A stretch of 7,746 nt of DNA, taken from assembly GCA_030646745.1 (NCBI GenBank), contig JAUSKV010000188.1, positions 1 through 7,746 of the forward strand, written 5' to 3'. How positions within the stretch are numbered: position 1 is the first letter of the stretch; the number at the start of each line of letters is the position of its first letter. The translations under genes and the position numbers were made by a program. Source of the DNA: Sulfurimonas sp. (GTDB lineage Bacteria; Campylobacterota; Campylobacteria; Campylobacterales; Sulfurimonadaceae). The notes under the pieces are model-generated. The model worked only from the letters and a program-made list of their open reading frames with translations. It did not search any database and was not told the origin of the DNA. Positions 1-7,135 of this stretch are shown piece by piece.

Positions 1-2
1 CA

Positions 3-839
3 ATTGACACAATTTTAGAGTCACTTTTTAATCATCGTTTTAATCGTAAATCTATGCTTATTGCTTTTGGTGGTGGTGTTATAGGCGATATGACGGGGTA
101 TGCGGCGAGTATTTACCAAAGAGGAATAGACTTTATTCAAATTCCTACAACGCTTCTCTCTCAGGTAGATGCGAGTGTCGGCGGAAAAACAGGTATGAAT
201 AACTCTTTTGGCAAAAATTTAGTCGGAGCTTTTCATCAGCCAAAATCGGTTTATATCGACCCCTATTTTTTAACTACTTTGCCTTTGAGAGAGTTTGGTG
301 CCGGAGTAGCAGAGATAGTGAAGATGGCTGTTACTTTCAACAGAGAGTTTTTTGAGTTTTTGGAACGAGCTGATTTGAACAACCCATCCATTTTGCAAGA
401 GGCTATTAAACAGGCAGTGCAGACAAAAGCGAACGTAGTTGCACAAGACGAAAAAGAACATGGTCTAAGAGCCGCTCTCAACTATGGGCATACATTTGGA
501 CATGTGATAGAGAATGAGACAGCCTATAAAACTTTTTTACATGGCGAGGCTGTTTCTATCGGGATGGTTATGGCAAATGAGCTGGCTGTTAAAATGAATT
601 TAATGAGTCAGGAAGAGGCTTTTAGAGTTAAAACACTTTTAGAAAAATATAATCTCCCGACACAATACGGTATAAAAAATGTGGAAAATTTTTATGAAAC
701 ATTTTTCTTAGATAAAAAAAGTTCGGACGAGAGTATAACTTTTATACTTCCAAAAAGCATCGGTGATGTTGTTATTACGGACAAAATTGATAAAGAGAGT
801 GTTATCTCTGTTTTAAATAGGTTTGGGGAATTTTCATGA
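3..839 (+). CDS. aroB: 3-dehydroquinate synthase, 5'-truncated by window edge
   Basis: AroB converts DAHP to 3-dehydroquinate, the second step of the shikimate pathway, in the cytoplasm, using NAD+ and a divalent metal. The reading frame is open from base 3 to the stop at 837-839, giving 278 residues. The family is usually about 345-350 residues, so some 70 N-terminal residues lie off the left edge. The ATG at 54 is internal and not the start, because good AroB sequence (LFNHRFNRKS) precedes it. Visible motifs are the NAD-binding GGGVIGDM just after base 66, the signature PTTLLSQVDASVGGKTGMN, and the three expected metal ligands: Glu in GVAEIVK (codon 312-314), His in NYGHTFGH and His in LHGEAVS. 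The 3' end overlaps the next gene by 4 bases (ATGA). Function is near certain from the motifs; the upstream promoter is not in view. Confidence 0.97.
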   Translation: MDTILESLFNHRFNRKSMLIAFGGGVIGDMTGYAASIYQRGIDFIQIPTTLLSQVDASVGGKTGMNNSFGKNLVGAFHQPKSVYIDPYFLTTLPLREFGAGVAEIVKMAVTFNREFFEFLERADLNNPSILQEAIKQAVQTKANVVAQDEKEHGLRAALNYGHTFGHVIENETAYKTFLHGEAVSIGMVMANELAVKMNLMSQEEAFRVKTLLEKYNLPTQYGIKNVENFYETFFLDKKSSDESITFILPKSIGDVVITDKIDKESVISVLNRFGEFS

Positions 840-2464
840 GCAAAATAGTTCTCTTACTTTTAACCTCCTATCTGCTTTTTGCACAAAATGCACCCAAAGA
901 TGAAAATGCCATTTCTTCTAAAACAGAAATAAAATTAGAAGAAGAGCAACTAAGAAAAAATCAAATTTCAGAGTATAAATCAGAGCTAAGAGCCTTAGAA
1001 AAAGAGATAAATAAAGAACAGGTTTGGACAAAGAGTTACTCCTCTTATATCACTTCACTCGAGGTGAGAGAAAATTTAGAAAAGATTAAAGATAGAATTG
1101 ATTATTTAAAGAAAAAAGGCTCCTCGGTAAGTGAGAAGGATGAACTTGGTGCCCTCATATCAAAAGAGAAAATTTTAGCATCCCAAATAGAAAAACTAAA
1201 AGAAAAAGATAGTGCACCATTCTCAAAACTTCTAACCCCTTCGAGTATTGATGTAATTCCAACCATAACAAATCCATTTGATATATTCACGGGCATCTCT
1301 CTTCTTAAAACCTTAAATACTGATTTTGATGACTATATAAAAAGAAAAAAAGAGTTGACAGAGTTACTAGAATTAATCAGAAAAGAGAACAAAATATATG
1401 AAAGTATTGAAGCACTGGATACTAAAAAAGAGTATGCCAAAGAGATAGAGTACAAGAAAAAACAGCTTGAGCAATTTGAAACAGCACTTGATACGATTGC
1501 GGTGACGGCAGATGTTTACCGACAAAGATTAGAGATTATAAAGCTCAATACAAATAAAGAGGTTGAAGGACAGATTTATAGACTTATCAACATCGGTATT
1601 GTTATTTTAGTTGTATTTATTATATTTTTCCTGCTGAAATTAGTTGTTAAAAAGTATATTACAGACAATGAACGCTTTTATATGGCAAATAAAATCATTA
1701 CCTTTACCAATGTAACGCTCGTTATTTTGATACTGTTTTTTAACTATATAGAAAATGTAAGCTATCTGGTTACGATACTCGGGTTTGCATCTGCCGGTAT
1801 CGCAATTGCCATGAAAGATCTCTTTATGAGTATTTTAGGGTGGTTGGTCATAGTTATCGGCGGAAGTATTCATGTCGGAGACAGAATTAGAGTGGACATG
1901 GAGGGTCTGATATATGTAGGAGATGTTATGGATATATCACTTCTTCGAATTACACTTCTTGAAGATATTACACTTACCTCTGTTCTCGAAAATAGAAGAG
2001 CGGGCAGAATTATTTTTGTTCCAAATAATTATATCTTTACAAAAATGATAGCAAACTACACCCATAGCTCGCTGAAAACTGTCTGGGACGGTATAAAAAT
2101 AACAATAACTTTTGATTCAAATCATAAAAAAGCGATGCATCTTTGTAAAGAGATAACCAAAAAGTACTCTAAAGGTTATACAGATATCACAAGAAAACAG
2201 CTCAATAAACTCAGAAATCAGTACAGTCTTAAAAATACAAATGTCGAACCTAGAATTTTCTCTTTTATCGAGTCAAACGGCATATCCATCGACTCGTGGT
2301 ATCTCACAAATGCTTATGCTACTCTCACTTTAAGAAGCGTAATATCCACTGAAATTATTGATGCTTTTAATAAGGAAGAGGACATTACGATAGCCTATCC
2401 TACGCAAAGAGTACATCTTCAAAATGAGACAATTCCGGCATTGGGAGAAAAAGAGAGAGTATGA
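836..2464 (+). CDS. MscS-family mechanosensitive ion channel with N-terminal coiled-coil domain
   Basis: This is a 542-residue inner-membrane protein that probably acts as a turgor-release channel on hypo-osmotic shock. Residues 1-16 look like a signal peptide (hydrophobic LLLLTSYLLFA, likely cut before QN). Residues 28-125 and 165-240 are charged, Glu/Lys-rich and likely coiled coil, so a large extracytoplasmic domain is expected. Membrane segments follow at about 250-271, 286-304 and 309-343. The last carries the Gly/Ala-rich pore helix (GFASAGIAIAMKDLF) and leads into the MscS beta domain (GGSIHVGDRI, then VPNNYIFTKMIANYT near 395-409). The C-terminal domain ends near AYPTQRVHL, like the ITIPFPQ end of MscS proteins. 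It starts inside the aroB stop (ATGA) with a weak GGGGA ribosome site at 825-829, so translational coupling is likely. Family assignment is firm; gating and ion preference cannot be read from sequence. Confidence 0.9.
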   Translation: MSKIVLLLLTSYLLFAQNAPKDENAISSKTEIKLEEEQLRKNQISEYKSELRALEKEINKEQVWTKSYSSYITSLEVRENLEKIKDRIDYLKKKGSSVSEKDELGALISKEKILASQIEKLKEKDSAPFSKLLTPSSIDVIPTITNPFDIFTGISLLKTLNTDFDDYIKRKKELTELLELIRKENKIYESIEALDTKKEYAKEIEYKKKQLEQFETALDTIAVTADVYRQRLEIIKLNTNKEVEGQIYRLINIGIVILVVFIIFFLLKLVVKKYITDNERFYMANKIITFTNVTLVILILFFNYIENVSYLVTILGFASAGIAIAMKDLFMSILGWLVIVIGGSIHVGDRIRVDMEGLIYVGDVMDISLLRITLLEDITLTSVLENRRAGRIIFVPNNYIFTKMIANYTHSSLKTVWDGIKITITFDSNHKKAMHLCKEITKKYSKGYTDITRKQLNKLRNQYSLKNTNVEPRIFSFIESNGISIDSWYLTNAYATLTLRSVISTEIIDAFNKEEDITIAYPTQRVHLQNETIPALGEKERV

Positions 2465-3705
2465 AAAAAGTCTATTTTAAAACCTTCGGATGCAGAACAA
2501 ACCTCTATGATTCTCAGGTAATGATGAGCTCCTTAAAAGAGTATGAAATCACCGAAAATGAAGAAGAAGCGGATGTTGTTGTTATCAACTCATGCACTGT
2601 TACCAACGGTGCTGACTCACATGTCCGCTCCTATATCTCTCAAGTGGAAAAAAACTCCGGTGCAAAAATATTTTTAACAGGTTGCGGTGCGCATACAAAG
2701 GGTGAAAAACTTCTTAAAGAAAATAGAGTGCATGGTGTTTTTGGACAGAGCGAAAAACAGAAGATAGATTTTATGCTCTCGCAAGAGAAACCTTTTTACA
2801 ATCCGGGGGATTTGAACCATATCGATGACCTCATAGTGGATGATTTCATCGGCAAGAGCAGGGCATTTATAAAGATTCAGGAGGGGTGCAACTTTCGCTG
2901 TTCCTACTGCATAATCCCCCATGTCAGGGGTGATGCAAGAAGCATGGATGAGGGCAGAATTTTAGAACAAATTTCAAGACTTGCACTGAATGGTTTTGGA
3001 GAGTTTGTGCTAACAGGCACAAATGTTGGGAGTTACGGTCAAGGTGTGGGTACTTCAATTGCAAAATTAATGAAAAAAATATCTCAAATTCGTGGAGTAA
3101 GACGCATCCGACTTGGAAGCGTTGAGCCTATCCAGATAACGGACGAGTTTAAAGAGATTCTCGATGAACCTTGGCTGGAAAAACATCTGCACATCGCACT
3201 CCAACACACTTCGCCAACCATGTTAAAACTTATGAACAGAAGAAATGTTTATAAGCAAGACAGGGAGCTTTTTGAGTTTTTAAGAGACAAAGGTTTTGCG
3301 ATAGGGACTGATTTTATTACAGGGCATCCGGGGGAATCTGAAGAGCTTTGGAGTGAAGCGATGCAAAATGTGAAAGAATTGCCGCTCACCCATCTTCACG
3401 CTTTTACCTACTCAAAGAGAGACGGAACTCCCTCTGCTACAATGAAGCCGGAAGTAAATGGAAAATTGGCTTCAAAGAGACTTCATGAGCTAGAGAGTCT
3501 AATACATGAAAAAAATATTCTCTTTAGAAACAGTTATAAAGGCGAGCTTGAAGTGCTGATTGAGAGTGAAAAAGAGGGTCTGTTTCACGGGTTTGACCAA
3601 CATTTTAACAAAGTAGTGGTTGAATCGGATGAAGATTTGGTAGGGAACTGGATAAAAATAGAGAACTATGAGGTAAGAGGAGATTGCAACTATGTTAAAC
3701 TCTAA
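2461..3705 (+). CDS. mtaB: tRNA (N6-threonylcarbamoyladenosine-37 C2)-methylthiotransferase MtaB
   Basis: This radical-SAM enzyme adds a methylthio group to t6A at position 37 of ANN-decoding tRNAs (ms2t6A), using two [4Fe-4S] clusters. The 414-residue length is normal for the family. The N-terminal UPF0004 domain starts with KTFGCRTN and has the three cluster cysteines C11, C45 (NSCTVTN) and C75 (TGCGAHTK). The radical-SAM cluster motif CxxxCxxC is C143, C147 and C150 (EGCNFRCSYCIIPHVRG). A C-terminal TRAM-like RNA-binding region spans about 355-414. The N-terminal form and the CSYCIIPHVRG context favour MtaB over MiaB or RimO. The stretch where MiaB-type enzymes usually read LQSG is LQHTS here (about 247-251), probably a lineage variant. 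It overlaps the upstream channel gene by 4 bases (ATGA) and the downstream gene by 14 bases. The specific substrate is inferred from family resemblance. Confidence 0.92.
   Translation: MKKVYFKTFGCRTNLYDSQVMMSSLKEYEITENEEEADVVVINSCTVTNGADSHVRSYISQVEKNSGAKIFLTGCGAHTKGEKLLKENRVHGVFGQSEKQKIDFMLSQEKPFYNPGDLNHIDDLIVDDFIGKSRAFIKIQEGCNFRCSYCIIPHVRGDARSMDEGRILEQISRLALNGFGEFVLTGTNVGSYGQGVGTSIAKLMKKISQIRGVRRIRLGSVEPIQITDEFKEILDEPWLEKHLHIALQHTSPTMLKLMNRRNVYKQDRELFEFLRDKGFAIGTDFITGHPGESEELWSEAMQNVKELPLTHLHAFTYSKRDGTPSATMKPEVNGKLASKRLHELESLIHEKNILFRNSYKGELEVLIESEKEGLFHGFDQHFNKVVVESDEDLVGNWIKIENYEVRGDCNYVKL
3675..3683 (+). promoter_or_regulatory. Strong ribosome binding site inside the mtaB 3' end
   Basis: AAGAGGAGA ends 8 bases before the ATG at 3692 and lies inside mtaB coding sequence. 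It fixes the start of the FtsH-like gene at 3692, 14 bases before the end of mtaB, and supports coupled or efficient independent initiation on the same transcript. Confidence 0.7.
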
Positions 3706-5341
3706 GACAAATAGAATAGCGCTTTATCTCTCTGCTTTTTTTGTTGTAGTGCTTGTTTTGTTCGCACTCCTGCGAGATAACGCAGAAAATATTTCGCTCA
3801 AAGATGCAAATAAATTGCTTGACAACAGAAATATAAAAAGCGTAGTTATTACAAAAGAGTTTGTTTATTTAAAGAGCAGCAACAATGTCTATAAGATAGC
3901 CTCTTCTCAGGTGAATCCAAAAATGTTTACCGATTATAAAGTAGAGATTAGCAGCGGTTCGGATGTGATTATTTATACTCTTTTTGCGATTTTATTTTTA
4001 AGTGTGGGTACGCTGAGTTTCAGATGGTTGCAAAAAAATAGTTTTTTGACTCAAAATTTCGGTGGGCTTAGTGAAGTTAAATCCTCCAACTCTTTAGAAT
4101 CAAATACTCCGGTTGAAGCTATCAAAAGCGATATTACCTTTAATGATATCGGTGGAATCTCCGATGTAAAGATGGAGTTAGAAGAGATTATAGATTTTAT
4201 GAAAAATCCAAAACGGTATAAAAGTTTTGGTGCAAGAATGCCCCGCGGTGTTCTTTTGGTCGGTCCTCCTGGGGTTGGAAAAACCATGATTGCAAAAGCA
4301 GTAGCCCATGAAGCAGGAGTGCCGTTTTTTTACCAGAGCGGAGCCTCCTTTGTTCAGATTTATGTAGGAATGGGCGCAAAAAGAGTACATGAACTCTTCG
4401 CCGCTGCAAAAAACAACGCACCTTCCATAATTTTTATCGATGAGATAGATGCTGTCGGTAAAAAACGCGACGGGCAGAGAAACGATGAGCGAGAAGCGAC
4501 ACTCAATCAGCTTTTAACCGAGATGGACGGTTTTGAAGGTTCGAGCGGTGTTATTGTTATCGCTGCAACCAACAAAATAGAGGTTCTTGACTCCGCACTT
4601 TTGCGTGCAGGAAGGTTCGATAGAAGGATTTTTGTAGAACTTCCGACAAAAAGAGAGAGAGAATCGATTCTCACAAAATATCTGCTCAAAGTTCCACACA
4701 AGCTTGATGTAACAGCGGTGGCGAACATGACTATCGGCTTTAACGGTGCATCTTTGGCGGCTCTTGTGAATGAAGCGGCACTTCTCTCGCTCAGACAAAA
4801 CGACTTCCATGTTACGATAGAACATTTTCACCTTGTAAAAGATAAGGTGATGTTTGGAAAGAAAAAACTTCAAATGTTAAGTGATGAGCAAAAAGAATAC
4901 CGCATAACATATCAAGCAGGAAAGGTTGTCTGTGCCACATTCTTTGACCTTCCTTTTGAAAAACTGATGCTTTCAAACGAAAGACTCACTCCCTCGTCCG
5001 ACACCCCGCTTATCAAACATGAGATAGAGTCGATGATAAAAATGCACATAGCAGGAATTGTGGCATGCGGAATGAAATATAATGAACACGCAAGCAATGC
5101 CAAAGTGGATTTGGATGATGCAAAAGAGCTTCTAAAAAATATGTTAAACGAGTATGGGATGGGAGGCTCTCTCATACCTACCAAGCATGAAGAAGAAGAG
5201 GTGATGAAGAGATTGTACGAAGAGACAAAAGTTCTTTTAACAACAATGTCCTCAATAGTAAATAAGGTTGAGATTGTGCTAAACGAGAAAGAGAGCATAA
5301 CAAAAAGCGATGTTCAAAAGTATATAGATGAAATTTTATAG
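3692..5341 (+). CDS. FtsH-like membrane AAA+ ATPase with degenerate protease site
   Basis: The 549-residue protein has FtsH architecture: a membrane segment at 9-27, a short extracytoplasmic domain at about 28-91, a second membrane segment at 92-112, and a cytoplasmic AAA+ module. The ATPase looks intact: Walker A GPPGVGKT (191-198), Walker B IIFIDEID (246-253), pore loop FVQIYVGMG with aromatic Y224, and a second region of homology ending [10 protein letters not shown] with candidate arginine fingers R305 and R308. The M41 peptidase region is recognisable but altered. YQAGK (407-411) replaces HEAGH, so both zinc histidines and the catalytic glutamate are gone, while the third-ligand aspartate seems kept (D473, VDLDDA). 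The stretch between them is about 15 residues shorter than in E. coli FtsH, where substrate normally binds. It is thus probably an ATP-driven remodeller or adaptor rather than a protease, and a true ftsH should exist elsewhere. I recall C. jejuni Cj1005c and H. pylori HP0286 as the syntenic counterparts. The AAA+ call is certain; the lost protease activity is inferred. Confidence 0.9.
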   Translation: MLNSKTNRIALYLSAFFVVVLVLFALLRDNAENISLKDANKLLDNRNIKSVVITKEFVYLKSSNNVYKIASSQVNPKMFTDYKVEISSGSDVIIYTLFAILFLSVGTLSFRWLQKNSFLTQNFGGLSEVKSSNSLESNTPVEAIKSDITFNDIGGISDVKMELEEIIDFMKNPKRYKSFGARMPRGVLLVGPPGVGKTMIAKAVAHEAGVPFFYQSGASFVQIYVGMGAKRVHELFAAAKNNAPSIIFIDEIDAVGKKRDGQRNDEREATLNQLLTEMDGFEGSSGVIVIAATNKIEVLDSALLRAGRFDRRIFVELPTKRERESILTKYLLKVPHKLDVTAVANMTIGFNGASLAALVNEAALLSLRQNDFHVTIEHFHLVKDKVMFGKKKLQMLSDEQKEYRITYQAGKVVCATFFDLPFEKLMLSNERLTPSSDTPLIKHEIESMIKMHIAGIVACGMKYNEHASNAKVDLDDAKELLKNMLNEYGMGGSLIPTKHEEEEVMKRLYEETKVLLTTMSSIVNKVEIVLNEKESITKSDVQKYIDEIL

Positions 5342-5371
5342 CGGGGTTGCATCTATTTTAAATTTTATTTA

Positions 5372-5430
5372 ATTCATAAATATTTGTATTTAATGGCTTA
5401 AACTTGGTATAATTACAAATATTTATGAAT
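5372..5430. promoter_or_regulatory. Inverted-repeat operator around the hipA promoter
   Basis: The arm at 5372-5388 (ATTCATAAATATTTGTA) has its exact reverse complement at 5414-5430, 17 of 17 bases, with a 25-base spacer. With one mismatch at 5389/5413 the pairing extends to 21-base arms (5372-5392 and 5410-5430). Each arm holds a palindromic AAATATTT core (5378-5385 and 5417-5424). The left arm covers the -35 area; the right arm abuts the -10 box and covers the expected transcription start. HipB-type proteins bind inverted repeats at their own promoter, so this is most likely the autorepression operator for the HipA/HipB pair. Binding is inferred from position and symmetry. Confidence 0.75.
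5384..5413 (+). promoter_or_regulatory. Extended -10 sigma70-type promoter of the hipA-hipB operon
   Basis: TATAAT at 5408-5413 is preceded by TG one base upstream (TGGTATAAT), an extended -10 element. A weak -35 (TTGTAT, 5384-5389) sits 18 bases upstream; Campylobacterota promoters often have a poor -35. Transcription should start near 5420, giving a leader of about 20 bases with an AAGG ribosome site at 5431-5434, 6 bases before the hipA ATG. No GC-rich hairpin terminator separates this promoter from the upstream operon, so some read-through is possible. Confidence 0.75.
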
Positions 5431-5440
5431 AAGGTCAACA

Positions 5441-6700
5441 ATGGCAGATAAAATTAGCATATACTTATTTGATGAACATGTAGCTGATATGTATCAAGAG
5501 GGCGATAGGGTTTATCTCAAACAAATTGATGAAAAAGCCCATAGAGCAAGTCCGTTGTCTCTTTTGAAAGAGAGGAAAGAGATAGAGACGACCCATCTCA
5601 CTTTTTTAGAAAAAGTAGCCGGATTTATAAGTGATTCGCTGCCCGGAAGTTTTGGTAATGATATATTAAATAATTTCTTCCTAAGTAATACAAACAAATC
5701 TCCGACAGTATCAGACAAACTGCTTTTTATAGGTGAACGCGGGCTTGGCGCATTAACTTTTAAGCCATCAATAGAACTTGATGAAAACAGCGTAGAAACA
5801 TTGGAACTCAAAGAGATGTTTCAAAAAGTTAAAGAGTTAAAAAAAGGGGGAGATTATCACTCTCTTCATAGTGCTTTTTTAGTCTCAGCGCACTCCTTTG
5901 TCGGAGGAGCTAGAAGCAAAGCAGTCGCTGCAATAAATTTAAAATCACAAGTAGTCTATTTTGGAGATAGAAATAAAAAATTACCTGAAGATTTTATTTA
6001 TGCAATAATAAAATATGATGATACTGAGGGGGATGATGAAAATAAATCGACCTACTCAAAACTTGAATATATCTATTATTTATTAGCACGAAAAAGCGGT
6101 ATAGAGATGATGGAGTGCCATTTGTTAGAGTCCAATGAGAAACACCACTTTGTGACTAAAAGATTTGACATAGATGCGAGTGGCAAAAGATACCATGTAC
6201 ACTCACTGGCAGGATTACTTCATATTGACTACAATGTTCCTAGAGCCATAGGGTACGAAGATTTGTTTAGAACAGCTATTAAATTGGGTGCTATCCTCAG
6301 TATAAAACAACTTTTTTTGCAAATGCTATTTAACTACATGTTTGTCAATCAAGATGATCATAGTAGAAATTTTTCATTTATGTGCGATGAAAGCTATAAG
6401 TGGAGGGCAACTCCGGCATATGATATAACTTTTGCAAAGGGTGAAAAACAGGCGGTTGAACATCAGTTAAACCTTTATACAAGACCTCTGTCAAAAATCA
6501 ACCTTGAAGATATTGTAACTTTGGCAACTGAGTTTGGAGTGGATTTAGAGTTTGTAGCGACCTCTTTGGAAAAGATGAAAAATTTAAGAGAGAGTGAACT
6601 TCCAAAACTGCTTGATGCGTACCAAATATCTGAGCTAAAGCAGAAACAGCTCTTAGACGAAGTGAACAAAAGAGATTTACAAGGAGCATTCAATGAGTAG
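5441..6700 (+). CDS. hipA: HipA-family serine/threonine kinase toxin
   Basis: HipA-type toxins phosphorylate a cytoplasmic target (GltX in E. coli HipA; other targets in relatives), halt translation and cause growth arrest or persistence. The 419 residues match full-length HipA. The N-terminal HipA_N/couple domain covers roughly 1-105, including a DSLPGSFG motif near 65-72. The kinase core follows: Gly-rich loop GGARSKA (155-161), probable ATP-binding lysine in IIKYD (K191), TKRFDI (239-244), catalytic NQDDHSRNFSF with D305 and N310 aligning to E. coli D309 and the following Asn, and metal-binding PAYDI with D328 aligning to D332. All expected catalytic residues are present, so it should be active. 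S152 or S159 beside the Gly-rich loop are candidate autophosphorylation sites. An AAGG ribosome site sits 6 bases before the ATG. It overlaps the antitoxin gene by 8 bases and precedes it, opposite to E. coli hipBA. The target is unknown. Confidence 0.9.
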   Translation: MADKISIYLFDEHVADMYQEGDRVYLKQIDEKAHRASPLSLLKERKEIETTHLTFLEKVAGFISDSLPGSFGNDILNNFFLSNTNKSPTVSDKLLFIGERGLGALTFKPSIELDENSVETLELKEMFQKVKELKKGGDYHSLHSAFLVSAHSFVGGARSKAVAAINLKSQVVYFGDRNKKLPEDFIYAIIKYDDTEGDDENKSTYSKLEYIYYLLARKSGIEMMECHLLESNEKHHFVTKRFDIDASGKRYHVHSLAGLLHIDYNVPRAIGYEDLFRTAIKLGAILSIKQLFLQMLFNYMFVNQDDHSRNFSFMCDESYKWRATPAYDITFAKGEKQAVEHQLNLYTRPLSKINLEDIVTLATEFGVDLEFVATSLEKMKNLRESELPKLLDAYQISELKQKQLLDEVNKRDLQGAFNE

Positions 6701-7064
6701 CAAATTGCTAGAAAAACTCAAACAAACTCAAAAAGAGGTCAAGAAGTCTGTTAAAAACAGACTTAACCCCGATAGTGCTATGAATACATTAACAGATGAT
6801 GAGATAGCTTTAGTGTTGGCGTATCGTGCTAAAAATCTTAGAATCTCTCAAAATCTAAAACAAAGCGAATTTAGTAAAAGTGCCATGCTTAGTTCAGCAA
6901 GCACTTACTCAAATTTTGAACAAAAAGGTACAGCCTCACTCATAAACTTTATAAAAATTATACGAAATTTTGGAAGACTGCATGAGCTAGAAAATCTTCT
7001 CAAACCTACAGTCGCACAAAAAATAGAGCAGTTAGAGAAGGTTGAAAATAAAAGGGTGAGGTAG
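6693..7064 (+). CDS. hipB: HipB-like XRE-family helix-turn-helix antitoxin
   Basis: This is a 123-residue DNA-binding protein expected to bind and neutralise the upstream HipA kinase and to repress the operon. A basic, Lys-rich N-terminal extension (1-32, poorly structured in appearance) precedes an XRE-type helix-turn-helix at about 44-104: RAKNLRISQNLKQSEFSKSA, then a recognition helix near SSASTYSNFEQKG, then the NFIKIIRNFGRLHELENLL stretch typical of HipA partners. The C-terminal tail is charged. The start at 6693 is supported by AAGGAG at 6681-6686, 6 bases upstream and inside hipA; the 8-base overlap suggests coupled translation. Antitoxin placed second is less usual, because toxin is then made first from each transcript; the stronger ribosome site here may compensate. 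The fold is clear. The pairing rests on position and on the HipB-like C-terminal half of the domain. Confidence 0.85.
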   Translation: MSSKLLEKLKQTQKEVKKSVKNRLNPDSAMNTLTDDEIALVLAYRAKNLRISQNLKQSEFSKSAMLSSASTYSNFEQKGTASLINFIKIIRNFGRLHELENLLKPTVAQKIEQLEKVENKRVR

Positions 7065-7077
7065 CGCAAGCACTATC

Positions 7078-7094
7078 TTTCTTGAAGAAATTTT
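7078..7094 (+). terminator. Possible weak terminator or small palindrome after hipB
   Basis: TTTCTTGAAGAAA (7078-7090) is a perfect odd palindrome centred on G7084 and is followed directly by TTTT. As RNA it would form only a short, AU-rich stem of about 4-5 pairs, weak for intrinsic termination. It lies 14 bases after the hipB stop and just before the -35 of the next promoter, so a regulatory site is also possible. Confidence 0.25.
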
Positions 7095-7121
7095 GCATAG
7101 TCAGTGATTACAAAGTATAAT
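7093..7121 (+). promoter_or_regulatory. Sigma70-type promoter of the zeta-toxin module
   Basis: TTGCAT (7093-7098) and TATAAT (7116-7121) are separated by exactly 17 bases. The -10 is perfect and the -35 matches TTGACA at four of six positions. Transcription should start near 7128, leaving a leader of about 100 bases before the small gene at 7230. This suggests that the second module is transcribed separately from hipA-hipB. Confidence 0.7.
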
Positions 7122-7135
7122 ACGCGACAAAATAT

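Noticed and set aside
54..839. aroB starting at the ATG at 54
   Set aside because: The frame is open to the window edge and the residues before this Met continue AroB sequence. A start here would also cut into the NAD-binding domain.
4514..5298. Long reverse-strand open frames opposite the FtsH-like gene
   Set aside because: They lie wholly inside a gene with clear AAA+ motifs, lack recognisable domains or ribosome sites, and are low-complexity Ser/Phe-rich shadows of the sense codons.
5372..5430. The inverted repeat as an intrinsic terminator of the upstream operon
   Set aside because: The stem is AU-rich with a 25-base loop that contains a strong promoter, and no U tract follows. An operator fits better.
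5512..5811. Reverse-strand open frame of 99 codons inside hipA
   Set aside because: Ser/Leu-rich shadow translation with no motif; the sense strand encodes the HipA N-terminal domain.
5839..5850. A7-G5 tract in hipA as a phase-variable repeat
   Set aside because: Phase-variable tracts in Campylobacter and Helicobacter usually have eight or more G/C; five G is too short, and the frame is intact.
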